The notes beneath the pieces are model-generated. The model was given only the letters and a program-made list of their open reading frames with translations, was not told the DNA's origin and made no database searches. Positions 1 to 6,149 of a stretch of 6,984 nucleotides of DNA are shown in pieces; position 1 is the stretch's first letter; each line of letters begins with the position of its first letter. Made by a program: the position numbers and the translations under genes. This DNA is from Lachnospiraceae bacterium (GTDB lineage Bacteria; Bacillota; Clostridia; Lachnospirales; Lachnospiraceae): contig JAIECC010000319.1 in NCBI GenBank assembly GCA_029068665.1, positions 1 through 6,984 of the forward strand, read 5' to 3'.

Positions 1-171
1 TTAGAATAAAATGCTACATAAAGGACAGGAGGCCGGCATTATATAAGATGACTGAAGTAGATTAAGATATATAGAAATGACAGTTCGGCATCTTATGAAT
101 GACATGGATGAATTGTATAAAAACACATAAATTATTATGATACAAAACACTACTATTTAAAACAAAAAAAT
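1..171. other. AT-rich intergenic DNA, no convincing gene
   Basis: No open frame here is long enough or has a good enough ribosome binding site to call. One plus-strand frame is open from the window edge to a TAA at 63-65 and could be the tail of an upstream gene, but 20 codons cannot show this. A 17-codon frame at 77-130 has a poor ribosome binding site. There is an 8-bp inverted repeat, ATAAGATG at 43-50 against CATCTTAT at 89-96, with a 38-nt loop and no T-run after it. From about 100 onward the DNA becomes strongly AT-rich and could serve as an UP element for the promoter that follows. Confidence 0.6.
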
Positions 172-172
172 G

Positions 173-201
173 TTGCAAAGTATAATAAAATTTTATATAA
201 T
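173..201 (+). promoter_or_regulatory. Sigma-A type promoter for the coiled-coil repeat gene
   Basis: A -35 box TTGCAA (173-178) is followed by a 17-bp spacer and a perfect -10 box TATAAT (196-201). The upstream flank is A/T-tract rich. Transcription should start near 207-209, giving a leader of about 64 nt before the ATG at 272. It is the best housekeeping promoter match in the window and points straight at the downstream gene. Confidence 0.8.
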
Positions 202-221
202 AAAAATGGGGGATGTAAAAT

Positions 222-257
222 ATGTTTGGAGTCTATTATCATCTGGGCGATAGGTAG
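222..257 (+). CDS. Possible 11-residue upstream open reading frame
   Basis: An ATG at 222 opens an 11-codon frame (MFGVYYHLGDR) that stops at TAG 255-257, directly abutting the GAGGAGG ribosome binding site of the main gene. GGGGGA at 208-213 lies 8 nt upstream of the ATG and could act as its ribosome binding site. However, it falls right at the predicted transcript 5' end, which would make initiation inefficient. If translated, the stop placement would suit translational coupling to the 272 gene. The frame is short and could be chance. Confidence 0.2.
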   Translation: MFGVYYHLGDR

Positions 258-263
258 AGGAGG
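257..263 (+). promoter_or_regulatory. Strong ribosome binding site for the 272 start
   Basis: GAGGAGG lies 8 nt before the ATG at 272. It fixes that start over in-frame internal methionines such as residue 13. Confidence 0.85.
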
Positions 264-271
264 ATATAATT

Positions 272-781
272 ATGTTAGAGCAAAGAGATGTAGAGATTTT
301 TAAGAATATGCTCAATGCTGTTCTCGAAGACCAGTTGAAAAAGACTGAAGTAGCTATTTTGGAAAAGGTGGATGACCGCCTGGAAAAGACAGAGACTTCC
401 ATCTTGGAAAAGGTGGACGACCGTCTGGAAAAGACAGAGGCTTCCATCCTGGAAAAGGTGGATGATCGTCTGGAAAAGGCAGAGGCTTCCATCCTGGAAA
501 AGGTAGACGACCGTCTGGAAAAAATTGAGATATCCCTATTGAATAAAGTAGATATCCAGTTAAGGCAATCTGAAAATATGATTTTATCCGAAATGGAGTG
601 TACCAGAACTATTTTGGAAAAGCAGATTGAACGGATACGACAGAATATGGATGAATTAAATCAGTATTACAGAATAGCGAAGTTGGAAAATGACAATACA
701 GAATTATTGTTAGATAGGATTAATGAATTATCAAAAAGGGTTGAGGAATTAGAAAGAAGAGCTGTATGGAAAGTGATGTAA
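272..781 (+). CDS. Helical protein with 15-residue coiled-coil repeats, function unknown
   Basis: I do not recognise a named gene. The 169-residue product is highly charged (Glu, Lys, Asp, Arg), has a single Cys, almost no Pro or Gly, no signal peptide and no membrane segment, so a cytoplasmic, nearly all-helical protein is expected. Residues 29-88 are four tandem 15-residue units of the type ILEKVDDRLEKTEAS. Degenerate units flank them at residues 14-28 and 89-103. Hydrophobic positions 1, 5, 9 and 12 of each unit give 4-4-3-4 spacing, typical of pentadecad coiled coils. Residues 104-165 are a non-repetitive helical tail (MDELNQYYRIAKLEND, then RINELSKRVEELERR) in which the last stretch returns to ordinary heptads. 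I recall similar short coiled-coil proteins with this tail in Lachnospiraceae, all uncharacterised. It has its own promoter, a strong ribosome binding site and a downstream terminator, so it looks monocistronic. Oligomeric scaffold or adaptor roles are possible but unsupported. Confidence 0.85.
   Translation: MLEQRDVEIFKNMLNAVLEDQLKKTEVAILEKVDDRLEKTETSILEKVDDRLEKTEASILEKVDDRLEKAEASILEKVDDRLEKIEISLLNKVDIQLRQSENMILSEMECTRTILEKQIERIRQNMDELNQYYRIAKLENDNTELLLDRINELSKRVEELERRAVWKVM
356..535 (+). repeat. Four tandem 45-bp coding repeats
   Basis: The units are 356-400, 401-445, 446-490 and 491-535, each encoding 15 residues in frame. Adjacent units 1/2 and 2/3 differ at four of 45 bases each. Most of those changes are third-position and silent (GAT/GAC, CGC/CGT, ATT/ATC). 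The fourth unit diverges at its 3' end (KIEIS instead of KTEAS). The period is a multiple of three, so gain or loss of whole units keeps the frame. Copy number is therefore likely to vary between strains. Confidence 0.95.
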
Positions 782-840
782 AATAAAGCAAATATCTATG
801 TGGCTCCGTAGAAAAAAGCATTTTGTACTACACAAAATAA

Positions 841-869
841 ATGCCCGGAGGAAATCTTCCGGGCATTTT
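841..869. terminator. Bidirectional intrinsic terminator
   Basis: ATGCCCGGA (841-849) pairs with TCCGGGCAT (858-866). Two further pairs, one G-T and one G-C, leave a 4-nt AAAT loop, for a stem of about 11 bp. On the plus strand a TTTT run (866-869) follows. On the minus strand the stem is followed by TTTATTTTG. It lies 60 bp after the stop of the plus-strand gene and about 20 bp after the stop of the minus-strand flotillin gene, so it can end both convergent transcripts. Confidence 0.85.
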
Positions 870-885
870 ATAGCTTAATTTGCAA

Positions 886-2424
886 TTATTCCATATTTTC
901 AGTCTGTGTACTTACGATTGCCGAAGTAATATTCTCTTTCATCACTGCATCAGCATCTTCCAGTCCGGTAATGTTGATATTCCGGTTTACTTTAGCATCA
1001 TAGGTATTGGCCTTCATGATTTCTACAATATCCAGACCGGTGGTTTCCTTCACAGCGGCAATGGTTTGAGCCAGTACATTTGGAACATAAGACCCCATGC
1101 TGGAAACTCCATTTTCTCCATTTCCACTGTCGATAATGGTTACTTTATCAATGGTAGATAATGGCTCTGCAATGGCTTTTGCCATTTCAGGTAAAGCATT
1201 TACAATCATTTCCATCATAGCAGCCTGACCATATTTCTTCATGGCTTCTGCCTTTTTCTCAAGAGCTTCTGCTTCTGCTACACCCTTGGCTTCAATGGCT
1301 TTCGCCTCCGCTTCACCAACCTTGCGGATACCTTCTGCCTCCTGGGTCTTAGCATATAACTCTGCTTCTGCCTGAACTTTTTGGGCTTCTGCTGCCTTTT
1401 CCCGTTCGAATTTCTCTGCCTCTGCCCGTCTTTGACGTTCATACAGGTCTGCCTCTGCCTTTTGCTGGCGGGCAAACTTTTCTGCTTCTGCCTTTTTCTT
1501 GATTTCAGCATCCAAGGTCTGTTCTGTTACTTCAACCTCTTTCTGTTTTAAGAGGATTTCCTTCTCCTGCTTGGCAATATTGGCATTTGCAGTTGTGATT
1601 TCAATGGTTTTTCTCTGTTCCTCTTTCTGGATTTCGTAAGCAGCATCTGCTTCAGCCTGCTTCACATCTGCAGAGGTTTTTAACTCTGCTTTCTTTATGG
1701 CAAGTTCATTCTGCCGCTCTGCAATGGCAGTATCAGCAGCCACCTGGGCATCATTTGCTTCCTTTTGTGCATTTGCCTTTGCCTTGGCAATTTCCTTTTC
1801 ACTCTCGGCACGGGAAATTGCTGCATTTTTCTGGATTCTTACAACATTATCCACACCAAGGTTTTCGATTACATTGTTGTTATCCATGAAGTTCTGGACA
1901 TTAAAGCTTACGATATCAAGACCCATGGCGGCAAGATCCGGTTCCGCATTCTGCTTTACCAGCTCCGCAAATTTCTGACGGTCAGAAACCATTTCCTCCA
2001 GCTGCATCTTTCCTACGATTTCACGCATGTTACCTTCCAGTACCTCTCTGGCAACCTGAGCAATATAATCAGTCTTCTTATTTAAGAAGTTCTGGGCAGA
2101 TAATGCCAGCTTCGCCGGGTCATCGCTAATCTTTACATTAACGGCAGCATCTACGTTGATATTGATATAATCTGCTGTTGGAACTGCATTGGATGTTTTT
2201 ACGTCAATGGGAATCAATTGAAGACTTAACTCATCTTTCTTTTCCAGAAATGGAATTTTAATTCCTGCTTTGGCGATCAACACCTTGGGTTTTTTCCGAA
2301 GACCTGATATAATGTAGGCTTTATCCGGTGACGCTTTGACGTATCCGGAAAGCAGGAAAATGAATAGTGCAATGATAATGACGGCCGCCAAGATGATGAT
2401 TGGCGTGATGTTGAAATCTGGCAT
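886..2424 (-). CDS. floT: Flotillin (SPFH/band 7 membrane scaffold), FloT/YuaG type
   Basis: Flotillins are membrane-anchored scaffolds that oligomerise and organise functional membrane microdomains. The 512-residue length is close to the 509 of Bacillus subtilis FloT. Residues 6-28 form one hydrophobic membrane segment (ITPIIILAAVIIIALFIFLL). Residues 30-200 are the SPFH/band 7 domain, including AREVLEGNMREIVGKM and MGLDIVSFNV. Residues 200-395 are a long Ala-Glu-Lys-rich coiled coil with 11-residue repeats at 311-343. Residues 396-435 carry the family hallmark YGQAAMMEMIV...PLSTIDKVTIID, followed by a polar C-terminal tail. The start at 2424 is chosen because GGGAGG lies 7 nt upstream and the membrane segment begins at once. 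An in-frame ATG at 2607 would add 61 residues that do not resemble flotillin. In Bacillus the gene sits beside an NfeD-type gene (yuaF), but none is visible here. Expression is probably from the 211-bp leader region upstream. Confidence 0.95.
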   Translation of the reverse strand: MPDFNITPIIILAAVIIIALFIFLLSGYVKASPDKAYIISGLRKKPKVLIAKAGIKIPFLEKKDELSLQLIPIDVKTSNAVPTADYININVDAAVNVKISDDPAKLALSAQNFLNKKTDYIAQVAREVLEGNMREIVGKMQLEEMVSDRQKFAELVKQNAEPDLAAMGLDIVSFNVQNFMDNNNVIENLGVDNVVRIQKNAAISRAESEKEIAKAKANAQKEANDAQVAADTAIAERQNELAIKKAELKTSADVKQAEADAAYEIQKEEQRKTIEITTANANIAKQEKEILLKQKEVEVTEQTLDAEIKKKAEAEKFARQQKAEADLYERQRRAEAEKFEREKAAEAQKVQAEAELYAKTQEAEGIRKVGEAEAKAIEAKGVAEAEALEKKAEAMKKYGQAAMMEMIVNALPEMAKAIAEPLSTIDKVTIIDSGNGENGVSSMGSYVPNVLAQTIAAVKETTGLDIVEIMKANTYDAKVNRNINITGLEDADAVMKENITSAIVSTQTENME

Positions 2425-2431
2425 ACGATGT

Positions 2432-2437
2432 CCTCCC
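2432..2437 (-). promoter_or_regulatory. Ribosome binding site fixing the flotillin start
   Basis: Read on the minus strand this is GGGAGG, 7 nt before the ATG at 2424. It supports that start rather than the in-frame ATG at 2607. Confidence 0.85.
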
Positions 2438-2467
2438 TTGAAAATTGTTATGATTGATAAGTGCATT

Positions 2468-2529
2468 AACGCAGATTCTATGGTTTCCCAAAGCAAACAT
2501 CCTGCCAAAGGTGGCCGGATGTCTGCGTT
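2468..2529 (-). promoter_or_regulatory. Structured leader upstream of flotillin, type unknown
   Basis: In the 211-bp gap (2425-2635) the minus strand reads AACGCAGA (2529-2522), which can pair with TCTGCGTT (2475-2468) to close an 8-bp helix. Inside it, CATCC-G-GCCA (2521-2512) pairs with TGGC-A-GGATG (2507-2498) around a CCTT loop, giving nine pairs with one G/A mismatch. A weak third helix GTTT/AAAC (about 2498-2483) competes slightly with the second. No T-run follows, so it is not a simple terminator. The element ends 43 nt before the ATG. I could not match it to a riboswitch class I know. The rest of the gap holds no gene and only weak promoter-like sequences, for example an extended -10-like TGATATGCT near 2560-2570 without a good -35 box. 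Confidence 0.4.
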
Positions 2530-2635
2530 TGAAAACAGCGTTTGCTCTAGTGCATAGCATATCATTTTTCGACAAATATTGCTACAGATTTCGTGTCTAT
2601 CCTTCAAAGCGAAAAGAAATCGTAAGAAAATTGGT

Positions 2636-5600
2636 TTATCCTTCTATATGCCGGAAAAGCATGACAAGCTGTTTTGCCATCCGGTACATTTCACTGGTAG
2701 CAGGTGCCTGATCGGGAGCGGTGTCCGCACTGATAGAAGTAATCTGGTCCATGGCATCTGAAATAATACCGGAGTTCCGCTCTAAAAGTGCGGTTCCCTC
2801 TGGCTGATCTGCGGATATAGTACCTTCCCAGTGGGTCTGTTTCCAGGACAGGGAGGCGGAGATTGTTCCATATGCCTTGGTTGGGATATCTGCCTGCAAC
2901 AGTCCTTTTGTTTCTGTATTCTGTATTACAGAAAGGTTGATTACATTCCACTCTCCCTGGAAGGAAAATGGAATCTGAAATTGCTCCTGGCGGCTCATTT
3001 TCTGCATGATCCGTAAGCCGGCACGTACCTGCTTTAATGCCTGGATATCCTTTGCGGTAATGGCTCCGGTTTCATCACCTGCATGAACGGCTTCAGCAAC
3101 AGTTGTTTCTAATTGAGCATAAGCCTGCTCCATTTCCTCTGGTGAGTTTAAATGCTCCGGTAGTTCTTCCATTTGTTTTGTTATATCGGCGGCAGACCTG
3201 TCATCAGGTCCAAAGGAAGCAGAAGCTTCTGCCAGTGTGGCGGCATGCCGGAAGGTGTGATTTCTGCCTTTTAATAAATCCGCCGCAACGGTCATATTGG
3301 TAATGGAAGGAAAAATATCCATACCCTTCATAAAAGTATATGCAGCTTCGTCAAAGAAATCCAGATTTTCCAGCTGCATAGCCTGAATCTGACTTTCTGC
3401 TGTTTCCTGCTCTGGAGTAAGACCTGCAGCTTCTTGGGCAGGAATGTCCTCCGGTGACTCTGTTAGCTGCTCCTTGATCGTATCAAAGAATTCTTCTAAA
3501 GTAGCGCCCTTGGCTGAATCTTCCACCATACGGTCAATTAATTCCGGAGTTATGTGATTCAGTAACTGCTCTGACAGATGCTGGTTATATTGAATAGCAG
3601 CATTTGACGGGGAAGCAGCTTCTTCCCCAGACCTTGCGAAGCCCTCTGCAATCTGCTGACTAATGGAATCTGTAGAAGAAGTATATTCCATTCCGCCAAA
3701 GGATTCATCCAGTGTGGTATCCATGCCTGCTGCCCGATTGCTCCGATGCGCAGTTAGCAGGTTCTGCAGGGTAATGCTTTGACCGTTACGAACCAAAGTA
3801 CCAATATCTTTTCCTTTGGATTTAGTGATCTTATCTAATAGACGATAGATTCCAATATATCCTTTGCGTTCCTCACGGGTAATGGCACCTTTTTTATCCA
3901 GTTTTTGCAGGAATTCACTGTATTTTCCTTCGTCTGTAATTTCATCCTCATTGATATAGTTCTCAATCAAAGTGTTTAGCTCTTCAATCGGAAGCTGCAA
4001 AGGATTGACACCATCCCGCACCAGATTTAACACGATGGAAGGAGTCAGATTCTGGATTAAATCCTGTACCTGACCATCAGCAGCCTTTATTTCTTCCAGA
4101 TTTTCCTGGGTGATTTCCATCTGATTATAGCCTAGGATACGGACGGCCCGCTGATTATCCTCTGTAGCAGGAAGGTTCATTTCCTCCAGCAGGTCATCTA
4201 CATTACGAAATGCCTTCTGAATAGAATCTCCCATGTCACTGCGTGGGCTTGTCATAAGGGTCTCATAAGAGGTTACCTTGGTATAGGTAATGGTAGTATT
4301 CATTTCTGTTAAGGCCTGCATACCCTTTTCATGAAGCCGTTCCATAGAGAAAGTACCGGTGAACAAGGCAGCCCCCAGGGCAGATGCCGGCAAATACGGC
4401 AGGTCTCTGGTCTGATCTACAGCTTCCTGGACCAGTTTTATGGTATCAGTGCCAGGAACCATACCTTCTGCCTGAAATTGCTGTTTGTAATAATCCCGTT
4501 CTTGATTCCGCAGGGCTTCTACTACCTGAGAAAGCTCCTTTGCCCGAATATGTATATCCTCTGAGGCTAAGGTGTAGCTGGCCTCCCAGGTCATTTTCAA
4601 TCGGATTTCCTCCAGCTGACGATGAGCAGTCAGGGCGGTAACGGAACTGCTATAGGAAGCACTGTAGCGAATAGAAGCAGTTGCTTTATTATCATCGGAA
4701 AATACTTCCGATGAATTCTGACAAAAGGCAGACAGATTTGAAAGGGTATATGGCAGCCCTGTTTCAGCAAATGACCAAAATCCTTCCTCTGTAATCTGAC
4801 TGAGATCTCTGGCAATCTGGTCGGCAGTTGTGCCGGCAGATGAGAAGTACAGTTCTACATGACGATAGTATTCAACAGTAAAGGTAAAACTGGTCCGTGC
4901 CGATACCGTGGAGGCGTTCTGTGGTTCAGAATGCTCTTCTGCCGGTACAATGGCATGGGTATCCGCTGCCATTGCTTCTGCCGTATAGTCAGCAAGCTGT
5001 CCGGCAACCTGTGAATCCTGAAATCCATTAGTATTCAGGTCCTGAATCGCCATATAGACAGATAAAGAATCTGTATTGACAGGAAGATTATGCTCTAATA
5101 AAAAACGGGCAGCATGGAAAGTAGAAGTGTCCGGCTGCAAACCGGCTGTCTGAATGGTGCGCTCAATCTGAGGCAGCATTTGGCGAAAATCTGCTTCAGA
5201 CAGTTTACTGCCGGTCGGCATAGACTTGGCACTGTATTGAGCTTTATACAGATTTTCAATGCTGAGAGACAGCTCATTCTGAATCAGGTAAACGGTTTGT
5301 TCTTCGGTTACAGGAAGATAGGAATTTGCTTCTTTTGTGATTTCGGAAGCATCTATAGTATTTCCTTGAATAACAAGCTGATACTGCTCCGGTGCATCCT
5401 GAGGATTTTGCAGAATAATCTGCTTTCGTACGCTGTTAATGGATTTTTGCAGGTCTGCATCCTGTTCCTGTCCCCGCATTTGTACCAGAAGGCTTTTTAC
5501 AATAGTAAGGTTGGAAGAGGAGATTTCAATTCCCATTTGGCGGAGTTTTGCTTTTTCTTCTTCTGAAAGTCCCTGCATAATGTAATCTACATCCTCCTGG

Positions 5601-6025
5601 GTCTGTGCATACTCAGAAGATGTATCCTGCTGTGCCTGATTCCAGTTTTCTACAAATCTGGCAGTGTTTTTCATGATTTCAGTCTGCATGGCACCATTTC
5701 TGGAAACAGTGGACATGGTTGACGAATCTGCTAATTTCATGGTGATTTCGGATGCGCTGCTCCGGGTGATACGAAGATAAATCTGCTCACCGGATTTGGC
5801 ATTTTGCAACGCAGTAGAACGTACCTGTATTGGTGTACCGTTCATTTCAACAATGGGAGAATCACCCCCCTGTAGTACCGTACCGGTAAGAATATCCCCT
5901 ACGGCACCCAAAGAAAGGGCAGAGGAAGTCTCCTGCCCGGAATCATTGCCGATCGTCTGGTTATAATACCTGCTGGTGTCAATGCCGAATTGCAGGCTGT
6001 TATCGTTATGAGCTTGATATGACAT
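2636..6025 (-). CDS. Giant FliK-like (DUF6240-type) protein, probable hook-length-control relative
   Basis: This 1129-residue protein is soluble-looking, with no signal peptide or membrane segment, one Cys (435), and many Gln, Ser, Thr and Glu. Residues 43-100 resemble the small beta domain at the start of clostridial FliK-like proteins (GDILTGTVLQGG...GEQIYLRI). Residues 470-510 (LEEIRLKMTWEASYTL...) and 615-690 (LPATEDNQRAVRILGYNQME...GVNPLQLPIEELN) are blocks that I recall from the uncharacterised DUF6240 family of Lachnospiraceae. Residues 1015-1100 have the layout of the FliK C-terminal domain: a beta strand, then AYGTISASLSWKQTHWEGTI, then a helix of paired hydrophobics (LLERNSGIISDAMDQI). 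FliK is an exported molecular ruler that sets flagellar hook length. Applying that role here is an inference, since no flagellar gene is in the window. The start at 6025 has AAAAGGA 10 nt upstream. The length is far above the roughly 400-500 residues of a typical FliK. Confidence 0.6.
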   Translation of the reverse strand: MSYQAHNDNSLQFGIDTSRYYNQTIGNDSGQETSSALSLGAVGDILTGTVLQGGDSPIVEMNGTPIQVRSTALQNAKSGEQIYLRITRSSASEITMKLADSSTMSTVSRNGAMQTEIMKNTARFVENWNQAQQDTSSEYAQTQEDVDYIMQGLSEEEKAKLRQMGIEISSSNLTIVKSLLVQMRGQEQDADLQKSINSVRKQIILQNPQDAPEQYQLVIQGNTIDASEITKEANSYLPVTEEQTVYLIQNELSLSIENLYKAQYSAKSMPTGSKLSEADFRQMLPQIERTIQTAGLQPDTSTFHAARFLLEHNLPVNTDSLSVYMAIQDLNTNGFQDSQVAGQLADYTAEAMAADTHAIVPAEEHSEPQNASTVSARTSFTFTVEYYRHVELYFSSAGTTADQIARDLSQITEEGFWSFAETGLPYTLSNLSAFCQNSSEVFSDDNKATASIRYSASYSSSVTALTAHRQLEEIRLKMTWEASYTLASEDIHIRAKELSQVVEALRNQERDYYKQQFQAEGMVPGTDTIKLVQEAVDQTRDLPYLPASALGAALFTGTFSMERLHEKGMQALTEMNTTITYTKVTSYETLMTSPRSDMGDSIQKAFRNVDDLLEEMNLPATEDNQRAVRILGYNQMEITQENLEEIKAADGQVQDLIQNLTPSIVLNLVRDGVNPLQLPIEELNTLIENYINEDEITDEGKYSEFLQKLDKKGAITREERKGYIGIYRLLDKITKSKGKDIGTLVRNGQSITLQNLLTAHRSNRAAGMDTTLDESFGGMEYTSSTDSISQQIAEGFARSGEEAASPSNAAIQYNQHLSEQLLNHITPELIDRMVEDSAKGATLEEFFDTIKEQLTESPEDIPAQEAAGLTPEQETAESQIQAMQLENLDFFDEAAYTFMKGMDIFPSITNMTVAADLLKGRNHTFRHAATLAEASASFGPDDRSAADITKQMEELPEHLNSPEEMEQAYAQLETTVAEAVHAGDETGAITAKDIQALKQVRAGLRIMQKMSRQEQFQIPFSFQGEWNVINLSVIQNTETKGLLQADIPTKAYGTISASLSWKQTHWEGTISADQPEGTALLERNSGIISDAMDQITSISADTAPDQAPATSEMYRMAKQLVMLFRHIEG

Positions 6026-6073
6026 AGTTTACCATTCCTTTTCCGAAAATTCTGTAATTACTTACGATATTTA

Positions 6074-6108
6074 TGCATTTACCAGCCTTAAGAAGTCCGG
6101 AAAATGCA
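6074..6108 (-). repeat. Inverted repeat in the 124-bp gap before the FliK-like gene
   Basis: TGCATTT (6074-6080) and AAATGCA (6102-6108) are exact reverse complements around a 21-nt loop containing the palindrome CTTAAG (6087-6092). There is no T-run after it on either strand, so it is not a standard terminator. It could be an operator or part of the leader of the FliK-like gene, or a chance AT-rich match. I see no convincing sigma-A or sigma-28 promoter in the gap. Confidence 0.3.
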
Positions 6109-6149
6109 AATTGTCCTAACATATATTTCGGTGGAACAAGAAAAAATTA

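Noticed and set aside
1..105. Minus-strand 34-codon frame ending at the window edge
   Set aside because: No ribosome binding site precedes its ATG at 105, and the composition is unremarkable for non-coding AT-rich DNA.
104..121. Sequence encoding MDELYK, the same as the C-terminus of green fluorescent protein, suggesting vector contamination
   Set aside because: The codons before it (RHLMND) do not match GFP, the frame continues for two more residues, and the surrounding DNA is native-looking AT-rich sequence. Six residues is a chance match.
193..492. Minus-strand 99-residue Ser/Phe-rich frame opposite the repeat gene
   Set aside because: It is the antisense shadow of the 45-bp repeats, runs through the opposite-strand promoter, and lacks a plausible ribosome binding site.
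821..837. TTTTGT/ACAAAA inverted repeat before the terminator
   Set aside because: Only six AT-rich pairs. The adjacent GC-rich hairpin explains termination better.
2425..2607. Longer flotillin start at 2607, giving 573 residues
   Set aside because: The extra 61 residues do not resemble flotillin, would bury the membrane segment behind a Cys-rich tail, and span the structured leader. The ATG at 2424 has a good ribosome binding site.
5114..5566. Plus-strand 150-residue frame inside the FliK-like gene
   Set aside because: It has no family features and no good ribosome binding site, and the minus-strand frame across it is continuous for 1129 codons.
6140..6149. T-run just after the omega-amidase stop as a terminator
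   Set aside because: Six Ts follow on the minus strand, but no stable hairpin precedes them.
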